This document shows positions 1 to 7,848 of a stretch of 64,000 bases of DNA, one piece after another (position 1 is the stretch's first letter; each line of letters begins with the position of its first letter). The notes below the pieces were generated by a model. The model saw nothing but the letters and a program-made list of their open reading frames with translations. It searched no databases and was not told the DNA's origin. The position numbers and the translations under genes are program-made. This DNA is from Candidatus Zixiibacteriota bacterium (lineage in GTDB: Bacteria > Zixibacteria > MSB-5A5 > GN15 > JAAZOE01). The stretch is taken from contig DAOUTW010000005.1 of the NCBI GenBank assembly GCA_030668485.1, forward strand, positions 1 to 64,000, given 5' to 3'.

Positions 1-277
1 AATGCCCTCCTCCTGATAGAAATTAGGCAGGGATTTACTTATCCAACAGTTTCCACAATTTCCCATTGGCTTCGGCTAATCTCACCTGAGCATCATCTTT
101 ATCCAACCTCAGACGATGCATAGCAATGGCCAACTTTACCGAGCCGTCCGACTTTTCAAGACAGTAGGTCGGATTCCAATTCGCTCTTGTGAATTGAAAC
201 CCGACATCACCGGTAGCCCATACCTCCATTTGCGGACGTGTGGGTTCATATAGGCTGCATGTAGTTCATTGCCTCGT

Positions 278-340
278 CCACGCGACAGCCAAAAACAGGC
301 TCTGCCCGGCGACAGCCTAAAACCGGCCCCTGCTGGGCAC
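278..340 (-). repeat. Two-unit copy of the dispersed GGCTGTCGC repeat
   Basis: Read on the minus strand, two units 27 bp apart each contain GGCTGTCGC, and the one nearer the low-coordinate end is preceded by GGCAGAGCCTG. Related copies lie at about 4817-4932, 5134-5160 and 63405-63440. The surrounding first 424 bases of the window hold no gene I can support. The short open frames there run through the repeat and have no clear ribosome-binding site. Confidence 0.65.
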
Positions 341-424
341 CCTGCCGGCAATTTCACCAGTAAATCGCTGTTGATTCCGACAACTGCCGGTTAGGTGAGA
401 ACTACATTTAGGAGAAGGTAGAAA

Positions 425-745
425 ATGTGTACCCGACCGATAAAAAACAGCCGATCTGATCGACAACAAATATCACTTCAAGATAAAAACACCCTCCACA
501 GAGACCCAAAAAAAAACTTTAAAAATGACCGACCAAAGCCAAACCCAGTCGCCCCAAACTCCTTCTACGGCGTTGCTATTCAGTGCCTTATGTGGACTAA
601 TGGATTTCCGGTCTGTTTTAAAGCAAAGCCAAATAAATCTACGAAAACAACATCAAACTTATGCACAGGAGTAAAAAATGATAAGACGAACCCATTTAGG
701 CCTGGGCGGTCAGAATGCGATCTTCAGTCCGCCCTTGAGTTCTAG
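425..745 (+). CDS. Small hypothetical protein, doubtful
   Basis: A 106-residue lysine-, asparagine- and proline-rich frame preceded by a good-looking GGAGAAGG ribosome-binding site about 6 bases before ATG. I recognise no family, signal peptide or membrane segment. Its 3' end runs antisense into the last 12 codons of the convergent DUF481 gene. The ribosome-binding site is the only positive argument. The composition is unlike the neighbouring proteins, so it could be a chance frame in AT-rich spacer DNA. Confidence 0.22.
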   Translation: MCTRPIKNSRSDRQQISLQDKNTLHRDPKKNFKNDRPKPNPVAPNSFYGVAIQCLMWTNGFPVCFKAKPNKSTKTTSNLCTGVKNDKTNPFRPGRSECDLQSALEF

Positions 746-1462
746 ATCATACTCTTTGATGCCGACCGGCGGTTCGGAATCGTAGCGGTAGGTCAGGATA
801 TTGGTAATTGATAAATGTGTGCTGATATTTATCTCCAGAGCCGCCTCACCCAGAACACGAACATCATTGAAGTCTGCATATTTGGGTTGAATATATACCG
901 TGGAGGAGAAACCTATCCGATCCTTCTTAGATGTACGAAAACTGAGATAATGACTGCCCCGAATAATCTTTATGATTTCACCCGAGTCGAGCTCTTCATA
1001 TTCATACATCGCTGTCACGCCGACCGCCAGAAAAGTCAGATCGCGACGCATCAGCCTCAATCTGATTCCGGAACCGGCCAGATAGCGAGCCGTGAGGTCC
1101 TGGGTTTTGTCATATTGCGCCTGCAAAAACAATTCATACACCCATCGGTAGTGCAATTCATGATTATACCTCAGATGAGAAAACCCCTTGTTGACCAGAT
1201 CGCCGCCATCGGCCGAGGCCGTTTCCAATTCATTGATCATAAAGGTTTGATGCTTGCCCGTTCGCCAGACGAATCCGGGCGCCAGTCCGAATTCAACCAG
1301 ATCGGAATTACCTTTGGTCAGCGAATAGTTAAACTCGGCTCCGATAGAAAACCCATCCTCATCCAATCCCTGTCGCAACTTCTCGGTATTCACTTGCCCA
1401 TGGGCGAAGCCCGTCATCAAGAATATCATTCCAAGTATAACAATGAGGCGAATCTTTATCAC
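710..1462 (-). CDS. DUF481 family outer-membrane protein
   Basis: A 250-residue protein with a signal peptide of about 22 residues (hydrophobic core IVILGMIFLM, cleavage near AHG/Q). The body is rich in alternating aromatic and polar strands with charged turns (for example FSIGAEFNYSLTKGNSD). It ends in a terminal phenylalanine, the usual signature of a beta-barrel recognised by the BAM machinery. This matches the DUF481/YdiY salt-induced outer-membrane family. It is the last gene of the Kdo operon, 21 bp after the acyltransferase gene, which suggests a role at the outer membrane. Its function is unknown. Confidence 0.8.
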   Translation of the reverse strand: MIKIRLIVILGMIFLMTGFAHGQVNTEKLRQGLDEDGFSIGAEFNYSLTKGNSDLVEFGLAPGFVWRTGKHQTFMINELETASADGGDLVNKGFSHLRYNHELHYRWVYELFLQAQYDKTQDLTARYLAGSGIRLRLMRRDLTFLAVGVTAMYEYEELDSGEIIKIIRGSHYLSFRTSKKDRIGFSSTVYIQPKYADFNDVRVLGEAALEINISTHLSITNILTYRYDSEPPVGIKEYDLELKGGLKIAF

Positions 1463-1483
1463 AGCACAAACTCCTTTGATGAT

Positions 1484-2419
1484 TTATACTTTCAGTCCCA
1501 TCGACGTCAGGAATTTTTTGTCATCCTTCTCCGGGCGGGTGTGCCAGCGGTTATGCATCCATATCCATTGTTCGGGATATTCACGGATAAGATTTTCGAT
1601 AACTTTGGTCATCTGGCTGGTGATGCGATAAACATTCTCACGCGACCGCTCCCTCGATTCCGGAACCAGTTCCTCGCCGCAAACAATCCGATATTTACCT
1701 CCGGGAAACGACAGGCAGAAGATCGGGATAAAGGCAGCGCCCGACATCAATCCGAGTTGAGTCGGCCCGATCGGCGTTTTGGCCGGACGACCGAAAAAGT
1801 CAGTCAATTCACCGGAGACCCTAAAAGAATCGGTATCAATCAGAAAACCGATCGCATGACCGCTTTTGAGCAGACGGATGATAGTCATTGGCGAATCGTC
1901 GGTGCGAACATTGACCAGCCCCATGGCCGAGCGGTTGGCGATCAGAATATCATCGATCCGTTTGTCATACAATTCCCGGCCGATAGCGCCACACTTATAG
2001 CCAGACTGAGCGATATATGCTGCCAAAAGCTCGAAATTCCCGATATGTGCGGTGATACCGACAATCCCCTTGCCGCGATCATACGCCCTGCGGAAATGTT
2101 CCTCACCGACCACTTCAATCTGCGGCGCGATCTGGCTCTGGTAATGACGCTGCAGGCGCATCGCTTCCATAATCGAGCGCCCGAAGGTAATAAAACCACT
2201 GCGTGCGATCTCTTTCTTGCGTCGGAATGAAATCTCCGCCCCATAAGCCCGGTCAAGATTGGTCAACGCTCGCCGCCTTTCCTTTCGGACGCAAAGATAG
2301 GCGGTAAGCCCCAAACTTTCACCAATGAAAAGCGCCAAACGGCGCGGCAGGAGATTGATCAGGCGAAAGATGTTTTTCGCCGCGAAGTAGATCAGGTTAT
2401 TTTTGAACCTGTTGGCCAC
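1484..2419 (-). CDS. LpxL/HtrB-type lipid A acyltransferase
   Basis: A 311-residue member of the lysophospholipid/lipid A acyltransferase family. The HX4E catalytic motif is visible as HIGNFE at residues 125-130. An N-terminal hydrophobic stretch (about residues 18-42) would anchor it to the inner membrane. Late acyltransferases of this family add a secondary acyl chain to Kdo-lipid A. Its position 11 bp downstream of kdsD, within the Kdo synthesis operon, supports a lipid A role over phospholipid synthesis. Which acyl chain and position it uses cannot be read from the sequence, so I give no symbol. Confidence 0.85.
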   Translation of the reverse strand: MANRFKNNLIYFAAKNIFRLINLLPRRLALFIGESLGLTAYLCVRKERRRALTNLDRAYGAEISFRRKKEIARSGFITFGRSIMEAMRLQRHYQSQIAPQIEVVGEEHFRRAYDRGKGIVGITAHIGNFELLAAYIAQSGYKCGAIGRELYDKRIDDILIANRSAMGLVNVRTDDSPMTIIRLLKSGHAIGFLIDTDSFRVSGELTDFFGRPAKTPIGPTQLGLMSGAAFIPIFCLSFPGGKYRIVCGEELVPESRERSRENVYRITSQMTKVIENLIREYPEQWIWMHNRWHTRPEKDDKKFLTSMGLKV

Positions 2420-2430
2420 GGCGTCAAAAC

Positions 2431-3390
2431 CTAAACCAGTTTGGAGGTCAGGATATCATGAAGGTGGATAATGCCGACCGGGCGCTTATCATCGTCGACA
2501 GCTACCAGAACCGTTATTTTGAACTGTTCGCATCGCTGCAGAACTTCATCGAGGATGGCATCAGGGGAGATGGTGCGCGGATTTTTTGCCATCACTTCAG
2601 CTATCGGCAGATCGAAAAAATGTTCGCCTCGTTCCGATAAGCGCCGCAGATCGCCGTCGGAGAAAACGCCTGCCAGCTTACCGTTGGCATCAACCACAAC
2701 CGCAATACCGAGCCGTCCGCCCGACATGACGATTAATGTTTCCATCACCGTTTTCGATTCAGGAACGGTCGGTATTTTGTCGCCGGTATGCATGAGGTCG
2801 GAAACACGCACCAGCAGCCGCCGTCCCAGCGATCCACCGGGATGAAGCTTGGCGAAATCCTCCGCCGAAAAACCCCGCTCCCGGAAGCAGGCAACCGCCA
2901 GAGCATCACCCATGACGACTGCTGCGGTAGAAGAGGCGGTAGGGACCAGATTGTCGGGAGAAGCTTCCGACGGCACACCGCAATCGATGACGATCTCCGA
3001 TCTCTGGGCCATTGGGGAATCAACTTCCGCCGTCAGGAGAATCATAGGAATGCCGAGACGTTTGAAGGCCGGAATTATCTGATGCAGTTCCGAGGTGTCG
3101 CCTGATTTTGATATGGCCAGCACGATATCCCCACTGGTGACAATACCGAGGTCGCCGTGAATCGCCTCGGCCGGATGGAGGAACATCGCCGGTGTGCCGG
3201 TGGAGGCAAAAGTGGCGGCGATTTTTTTGCCGACAATACCGGATTTACCCATCCCGGTGACAATCACACGGCCATTGGTTTTAAGAATCGCCTCGACTGC
3301 CTTATCGAAATTCTCATCAAGCTTCTCCAGCAGTCCTTCGACCGCCTCAGCTTCTTTTATTATCACCTCTTTGGCAATATCTCGAATCAT
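2431..3390 (-). CDS. kdsD: Arabinose-5-phosphate isomerase
   Basis: A 319-residue cytoplasmic enzyme that converts ribulose-5-phosphate to arabinose-5-phosphate, the first committed precursor of Kdo. An N-terminal SIS domain (phosphosugar-binding GMGKSG at 46-51 and the LHPAEAIHGDLG segment at 71-82) is followed by two CBS domains over roughly the last 110 residues. This is the KdsD/KpsF architecture at normal length. Its ATG overlaps the kdsC stop codon (ATGA), so the two are probably translationally coupled. The operon order kdsA-kdsC-kdsD covers three consecutive Kdo steps. Confidence 0.95.
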   Translation of the reverse strand: MIRDIAKEVIIKEAEAVEGLLEKLDENFDKAVEAILKTNGRVIVTGMGKSGIVGKKIAATFASTGTPAMFLHPAEAIHGDLGIVTSGDIVLAISKSGDTSELHQIIPAFKRLGIPMILLTAEVDSPMAQRSEIVIDCGVPSEASPDNLVPTASSTAAVVMGDALAVACFRERGFSAEDFAKLHPGGSLGRRLLVRVSDLMHTGDKIPTVPESKTVMETLIVMSGGRLGIAVVVDANGKLAGVFSDGDLRRLSERGEHFFDLPIAEVMAKNPRTISPDAILDEVLQRCEQFKITVLVAVDDDKRPVGIIHLHDILTSKLV

Positions 3391-3941
3391 TTATACAGAA
3401 AATCGGCCATATTAAGGCCTCTCCCTTTGAAATAAAGATCCAGAACCTCACGAACGGCGCCATAGCCACCCTTTTTCGAGGTTACATAGTCGACCACGGC
3501 CAATAGTTCGGGATACGAATCTTTCACTGCGACCCCGATTCCAGCCTCCCGCGCCAGTGATACATCCATAATATCGTTGCCGATATAAATGGTATCCGAC
3601 AGATCCATTTTCAGTTTCTTTTTTTTGAAATATTCCTTAATCAGCCGCGCTTTGTCGCCTTTTTCCTGGATAACATGCTTCACGCCGAGGTCTTTCATAC
3701 GAGTTGTGGTTGCGGGTGAATGGCGGTTGGACATGATAATAACTTCCAACCCCGCCCGCATCGATATTACGATACTGAGACCATCGCCGATATGAAAGCA
3801 TTTAAGCTCAAAACCATCGGGACCGATATAAAGGCTGTCATCGGTCAGAACACCATCGACATCGAGAATTATGGCCTTCATGCCGCTTAATTTTTTTGCC
3901 AGCCTGGTTTTGGTCAAGTAAGTTTTCTTCCGAGTTGTCAT
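3387..3941 (-). CDS. kdsC: Kdo-8-phosphate phosphatase
   Basis: A 184-residue HAD-family phosphatase that releases inorganic phosphate from Kdo-8-phosphate. The nucleophile motif ILDVDGVLTD places the catalytic aspartates at residues 27 and 29. Motif II is MSNRHS near residue 71 and the metal-binding motif GNDIMD lies at 121-126. There is no large cap domain, as expected for KdsC, whose active site is completed by oligomerisation. It lies 3 bp after kdsA and overlaps kdsD by 4 bp. Confidence 0.95.
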   Translation of the reverse strand: MTTRKKTYLTKTRLAKKLSGMKAIILDVDGVLTDDSLYIGPDGFELKCFHIGDGLSIVISMRAGLEVIIMSNRHSPATTTRMKDLGVKHVIQEKGDKARLIKEYFKKKKLKMDLSDTIYIGNDIMDVSLAREAGIGVAVKDSYPELLAVVDYVTSKKGGYGAVREVLDLYFKGRGLNMADFLYK

Positions 3942-3944
3942 AGA

Positions 3945-4742
3945 TCAGCGTCTCACTATCTCGAGTACATTCCCCAATAATTCCGGCATCTGCTCCAGCG
4001 GGAGTTGAGTTGCCGCATCCGATTTGGCTCTTTCCGGCTCGGGATGAGTTTCCACAAATAGGCCGTCGATCCCGACTGCTGCCGCCGCCTGCGCCAGCGA
4101 AACGACGAATTCCCGGTCGCCGCCGGAACTGGTACCCAGCCCACCGGGGCGCTGGACCGAATGAGTAGCATCGAATATCACCGGCCAGCCGAATTTCCGC
4201 ATAATCGTTACACCCCGAAAATCGACGACCAGGTTGTTGTACCCGAAAGATGTACCTCGCTCGGTCAGCATAATCCGATTATTGTTAATCCAGGCCCCTT
4301 TTTCCGCCGCCTCTTTCATATTCTCCGGCGACATAAACTGACCTTTTTTGATATTTACCCATTTGCCCGACTTGGCCGCCATCTGGATAAGTTCGGTCTG
4401 ACGGCACAAGAAAGCCGGAATTTGGAGGATATCGATATCCTCAAACATTTCAACTTCGGTGGTTTCGTGGATATCGGTCAGAAGCGGCAGTTCCAGGTCT
4501 CTCTTAACCTTGCTCATGATCTCAAGTGCCCGATAATCCCCAATCGTGGAAAACGATTCGGCTGAGGTTCGATTGGCTTTGCGATATGAGGATTTGTAAA
4601 CCAGCGGCAGATTTAGCTTACGGCAAACCTCCTTGAGGAACGCGGCCGTTTCCATCGTGGTTGCTTCATCTTCGACAACACAATTGCCGGCGATCAGGAA
4701 AAACTTTTTCCCGATTTCGATTTTATCGATTAGCTGAGTCAT
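3945..4742 (-). CDS. kdsA: 3-deoxy-8-phosphooctulonate synthase
   Basis: A 265-residue aldolase-type enzyme that condenses phosphoenolpyruvate with arabinose-5-phosphate to Kdo-8-phosphate. Family landmarks run in order: FLIAGNCVVED, LLTDIHE, KKGQFMSPENM, GTSFGYNNL, DATHSVQRPGG, and a C-terminal FVETHPEPERAKSD. I start at the methionine of MTQLIDKIEIG, which fits the usual N-terminus. The frame stays open 48 codons further upstream, but that part is translated tandem repeat. The chosen ATG has only a weak ribosome-binding site. It is the first gene of the Kdo operon. Confidence 0.93.
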   Translation of the reverse strand: MTQLIDKIEIGKKFFLIAGNCVVEDEATTMETAAFLKEVCRKLNLPLVYKSSYRKANRTSAESFSTIGDYRALEIMSKVKRDLELPLLTDIHETTEVEMFEDIDILQIPAFLCRQTELIQMAAKSGKWVNIKKGQFMSPENMKEAAEKGAWINNNRIMLTERGTSFGYNNLVVDFRGVTIMRKFGWPVIFDATHSVQRPGGLGTSSGGDREFVVSLAQAAAAVGIDGLFVETHPEPERAKSDAATQLPLEQMPELLGNVLEIVRR

Positions 4743-4816
4743 CGACAGAGAATATAAGCAGGCCCCCGCCTGACGGCAAGGAGGAAGTTGGCCCGCAGAA
4801 GCGGGCATTGGGCTGT

Positions 4817-4932
4817 GGCAGAGGCCACTCTTTGGCTGTCGCGCAAGCAGGGGCTTGTAATTGGCTGTCGTGGTGGCAAAAGCCACTCTTTGGCTGTCGC
4901 GCAGGCAGAGGCAACTTTTTGGCTGTCGCGTG
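4817..4932 (+). repeat. 29-bp tandem repeat, four units
   Basis: Units start at 4817, 4846, 4875 and 4904, an exact 29-bp period. Units 1, 3 and 4 are close copies (GGCAGAGGCCAC, then TCTTTGGCTGTCGCGCA). Unit 2 is diverged but keeps TTGGCTGTCG in phase. A degenerate fifth unit may precede them at 4788-4816. The array lies directly upstream of kdsA, where its promoter should be. There are no spacers between units, so it is not CRISPR. Confidence 0.85.
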
Positions 4933-5395
4933 GATGATCTGAGCTAAGCGCATATTGATATAATCCTATTAGGGAAAGCCATTTTGTGCCCTTTTTTTAC
5001 CCCTTTTGTGCCCTTAAATGGGCTAAAAATGGCTTATAATGGCTTAGAATGGCTTTGGAAAAAGGCGATGTTGTTGCCGCACAACGATAATTTGGCTTTG
5101 TTTGCTCGTTTTTACATGCCGGCAGGTGGCAGAGCCACTTTTTGGCTGTCGCCAGGATGATCCGGCTTTTATTACCGGATGGCCTTGAGTTCTTCCATGT
5201 TTACGCATAGTATAGTATCCTTATTCGTTCAGGTTCACTTAATAGGATCACATCGGGATTAACAGCGATCCTATAGTGAAAATGTAATTTTGCCCTCACC
5301 CCAGCCCCTCTCCCAGAGGTAGAGGGGAGAAGATGGGAAATTACCCGGTATGTGGATGTATACTTAGGGGTGAAGGCCGAATTTGGATTTGTAAA

Positions 5396-5479
5396 CCGCG
5401 ATCAGAGATCGCGGCCACCCGCCGCGTGGATAATCAGAAGCTGGGTTTATAAACTTTCCCGGACCAAGGTCCGGGGCAC
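5396..5479. repeat. Two REP-like palindromes with GCCAC/GGCAC tails
   Basis: Two perfect 8-bp stems with 2-3 base loops, each followed directly by CCAC or GCAC: 5396-5414 (loop AGA) and 5458-5475 (loop AA). The stems are unrelated in sequence, but the stem-loop-tail layout is the same as in copies at 7372-7393, 7418-7440 and 7514-7541. Confidence 0.6.
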
Positions 5480-5512
5480 ACGGGTCACTGATCCCGGGCA
5501 CCCGGCGATAAT

Positions 5513-5545
5513 GACTGAACGGGAGTTTTTGACTCCCGCTCAGTC
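5513..5545. terminator. Hairpin downstream of the T9SS-tailed gene
   Basis: Arms GACTGAACGGGAG and CTCCCGCTCAGTC pair over 13 positions with one mismatch around a short T-rich loop. It sits 18 bp past the stop of the minus-strand gene. No U-tract follows on that strand, so it may be another extragenic palindrome rather than an intrinsic terminator. Confidence 0.4.
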
Positions 5546-5563
5546 ATTCTGGAATAATTCTGG

Positions 5564-6301
5564 CTACTTTAGAAGTACCATCTTTTTTGATTCGGATTCG
5601 GTTTCTGTTTTTAGAGTATAGAAATAAACACCTGAAGCCAGATCACGACCGTCTTTACCAATTCCATCCCAATTCACCGTATAATCGCCTGCCGGTTTTT
5701 CCTCATTAACTAATACTTTGACTAATTGACCGAGAGAATTATAGATGTTTAATTTTACATGACTTCTTTTACTAACACAATACTCAATGGAAGTTGAGGG
5801 ATTGAATGGATTGGGGTAATTTTGCGCCAATTCGTAATTTTCAGGTATATCATCAGATTCTCTATCATCATTTAATCCATTTATAATTGAAAAGCCAATC
5901 ACAAAGTTTTTACTTAAATCGCCTAATGATTGCCTTCCGAAAAAAGTAATCTCATAAATATCGTCACCATCTATATCACAAAATGGTGAATTGCCATAAG
6001 TTAGGTCTGCTCCCGATCCATAATAGTATTCATGACCCGCAATATAAATGGCATTCCATACTCCACTATCCCAATCTACTGTACCGGTTTCACCGTCATA
6101 TATAATAATTCTATTAGTCGCTTTATAAACAAGTTCATCGCCGGGATCATTATCCATATTCTCTGCACCAAGAAATAAAAATGGGTTACTCGTCTCTGGT
6201 GGTTCAACGCTCCAAATTATTCCGATTTGGGCATCTACAGTCGAAGCGCCAAATGCCATCAGAATAAAACCGAAAATAAGAGATTGTATAGCTGTTTTCA
6301 C
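5564..6301 (-). CDS. Secreted protein with T9SS-type C-terminal sorting domain
   Basis: A 245-residue exported protein. The signal peptide covers about residues 1-24 (cleavage near VDA/Q). A middle section carries DxDGDD-like acidic turns (FCDIDGDDIYEI), reminiscent of FG-GAP or calcium-binding loops. The last ~90 residues form the standard tail: AQNYPNPFNPSTSIEY, LNIYNSLGQLV, NWDGIGKDGRDLASGVYFY and a terminal KKMVLLK. This tail directs cargo to type IX secretion or cell-surface attachment in FCB-group bacteria. I use the GTG start because GGAGGT lies 5 bases before it. The upstream ATG would place that site inside the gene. Confidence 0.8.
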   Translation of the reverse strand: MKTAIQSLIFGFILMAFGASTVDAQIGIIWSVEPPETSNPFLFLGAENMDNDPGDELVYKATNRIIIYDGETGTVDWDSGVWNAIYIAGHEYYYGSGADLTYGNSPFCDIDGDDIYEITFFGRQSLGDLSKNFVIGFSIINGLNDDRESDDIPENYELAQNYPNPFNPSTSIEYCVSKRSHVKLNIYNSLGQLVKVLVNEEKPAGDYTVNWDGIGKDGRDLASGVYFYTLKTETESESKKMVLLK

Positions 6302-6831
6302 AGAGTACCTCCTTAATGAAATTTGTGATTTTGGTAATTTCAATTAATTCGAGATTTTTCTGATAAAGTTTTCAAGAACATAATTTGTCCCTTTCAACAT
6401 CTAAAAAATACAAAAGTCTTCTCTAACTGCAAGAATTTTCCTGTTGAACTGGATTGACAGTCAATGGTGTGTGGTAACCTCTATGGGAGTAAGATAGAGG
6501 GAAACATCTTTTCTGTCAATACCAATTTTATAAGAAAACTTTGTACCCCACCAGAATGGTGGGTTTCTTTGGGCATCCTGAGGTATTTATCATTAGTACA
6601 AAGCGCGTTCAGGCTTAGGTTATGAAAGTCATCGTCTCAGACCCAAATCCCTTCGCTCACCCTCCGGGTGGGGTACATACGGTATTATCATCCTCGCGCC
6701 AGCCAAAACGTGGCCCCTTCCATTCAGGGAGCACAGGTCTTCAGGGCGAAACCTGAAGGTTGACTTCTCCCATCTTGTCTGCTATCTTAAATTATTAGGG
6801 TGTCATATTTAAAAATCTATAAGGGGGAATT
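6302..6831. other. Gene-free spacer with short palindromes
   Basis: No gene seen. It contains the hairpin CCCACC-AGAAT-GGTGGG at 6547-6563 followed by TTTCTTT, and a small CACCC/GGGTG palindrome near 6658-6672 in a GGTGGGGTAC context like that of the foldback element near 63.5 kb. The last ~60 bp should hold the promoter of the TonB-C gene. Confidence 0.5.
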
Positions 6832-7278
6832 ATGCAAAAAATCGGTTTGGTGTTGCTGCTGGTATTTATATCCGCACTCGTTTGGGCAGCGGATAATAAG
6901 GCAAAAGATAAAACTAAATCGCGAGATAAAATATTACCGCCCGACACTCTGGTCGTTCGGCATGACACTCCGCCCAAAATGATTAAGGAAAAGGACCCCA
7001 AATATCCTCGGCTTGCAAAAGAAGGCGGTTTTTCCGGCTATGTTATTATCAGAGCCTTCATCGATGAAACTGGCAAAGTGGAAAAAGTAAACCGAGTTAA
7101 ATGCAATCGCCCCAATATGGGATTCGATGAGGCGGCAATGAAGGCGGTCTATGAGTCGACTTTTGAGCCAGCCGAACTTAAGGGGAAGCCGGTTGGTGTA
7201 TGGATCAAATACAAAATCCGATTCGATCCCGAAAAGGGCATCAAACGCGGCCCCATCAATTCCGCGGATTTGCAATAA
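6832..7278 (+). CDS. Exported TonB C-terminal domain protein
   Basis: A 148-residue protein with an N-terminal hydrophobic segment ending VWAADNK, which looks like a cleavable signal peptide (about residues 1-20) rather than a retained anchor. The rest is a single TonB-C fold (about residues 46-135): PKYPRLAKEGGFSGYVIIRA, FIDETGKVEKV, FDEAAMKAVYESTFEPA, and GVWIKYKIRFDP. The proline-rich spacer of true TonB is absent, and no exbB or exbD is nearby. An energy-transducing role is therefore unproven and a periplasmic stand-alone TonB-C protein is more likely. AAGGGGG precedes the ATG. Confidence 0.75.
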   Translation: MQKIGLVLLLVFISALVWAADNKAKDKTKSRDKILPPDTLVVRHDTPPKMIKEKDPKYPRLAKEGGFSGYVIIRAFIDETGKVEKVNRVKCNRPNMGFDEAAMKAVYESTFEPAELKGKPVGVWIKYKIRFDPEKGIKRGPINSADLQ

Positions 7279-7371
7279 TCTCAGCCGCGCATCCGAGTTT
7301 TAATGAATTTCTTTGTTGGTGCACGAGATGTACACCAATCACATAATGGGCTTCATTGGCAGTATGAAAGA

Positions 7372-7545
7372 CTCACCGCAAGCGGTGAGGCACTCAAGCC
7401 GGTCGCACGTCAGGAAACCCGGAGCAGAGCTCCGGGCCACGCACCCGGCTTCCACCCTTTTGTTGAGAAGAGAAGATTATGGTCTTGATCTTGTGGTATG
7501 CCAAGCAACTACACCCCACCCGTGCAAGAGCACGGGTGGGGCACC
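7372..7545. repeat. Three REP-like palindromes
   Basis: Three perfect stems of 8, 8 and 12 bp with loops of 2, 3 and 4 bases, each followed by GCAC, CCAC or CACC. The stem sequences differ completely, so what is shared is the structure plus the tail. The third is the longest perfect stem in this spacer. Confidence 0.65.
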
Positions 7546-7633
7546 GCAACTCTATTGCTTGAAATATGCACTTATGGGACAGCCCCAGGACGTATACCAA
7601 TCACAAAAACAGAGAAGACACCCCCCCAAAACA

Positions 7634-7731
7634 AGTTTGAGGGTGCCACCTGGTGGATCAAGACCTGCCGCAACAAAGGAAACGCCGCCAAGAAAGTTTG
7701 AGGGTGCCACCCGGTGGATCAAGACCTGCCG
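7634..7731 (+). repeat. 37-bp direct repeat, two copies
   Basis: Copies at 7634-7670 and 7695-7731 begin AGTTTGAGGGTGCCACC and end GGATCAAGACCTGCCG. They differ at one position (CTGG versus CCGG) and are offset by 61 bp. The inner part GGTGCCACCYGGTGG is itself palindromic and carries the GCCAC motif of the surrounding palindromes. Confidence 0.8.
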
Positions 7732-7848
7732 AAACAGAGTATAGAAGATATGTCCGGTACTATATTGTTGACCGGCCAAATTCAGCTTGACAAAACGTAT
7801 TACAAAGTAATATTTTAGACCTGCTTATTTAGAATAGGATTTCTGCTC

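Larger units (their letters stand above)
4943..5563. other. Gene-free repeat-rich spacer
   Basis: No credible gene. Contents in order: a 10-bp tandem repeat of AATGGCTTAT type (three units, 5028-5057); another GGCAGAGCCAC/GGCTGTCGC copy at 5134-5160; and a run of extragenic palindromes. The palindromes are CCGCGATC-AGA-GATCGCGG (5396-5414, tail CCACCC), CCCGGACC-AA-GGTCCGGG (5458-5475, tail GCAC) and the imperfect 13-bp-stem hairpin at 5513-5545. The last lies just past the 3' end of the minus-strand gene that follows and may end its transcript. Confidence 0.6.
7279..7848. other. Gene-free cluster of extragenic palindromes and direct repeats
   Basis: No gene supported. Palindromes: CTCACCGC-AA-GCGGTGAG (7372-7389, tail GCAC), CCCGGAGC-AGA-GCTCCGGG (7418-7436, tail CCAC) and CCCCACCCGTGC-AAGA-GCACGGGTGGGG (7514-7541, tail CACC). 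A 37-bp direct repeat follows at 7634-7670 and 7695-7731. Open frames through this block are made of these repeats. Confidence 0.6.

Noticed and set aside
815-2230. 471-residue plus-strand open frame
   Set aside because: It lies fully antisense to the DUF481 and acyltransferase genes, has no family features, and mirrors codon bias of the genes on the other strand.
4817-4932. CRISPR array
   Set aside because: The units are contiguous 29-bp repeats with no spacers between them, and no cas gene is present in the window.
5352-5621. 89-residue plus-strand frame
   Set aside because: Made of extragenic palindromes and the antisense end of the T9SS-tailed gene.
7313-7744. Open frames across the palindrome cluster, both strands
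   Set aside because: They are translations of palindromes and of the 37-bp direct repeat, with no ribosome-binding site.
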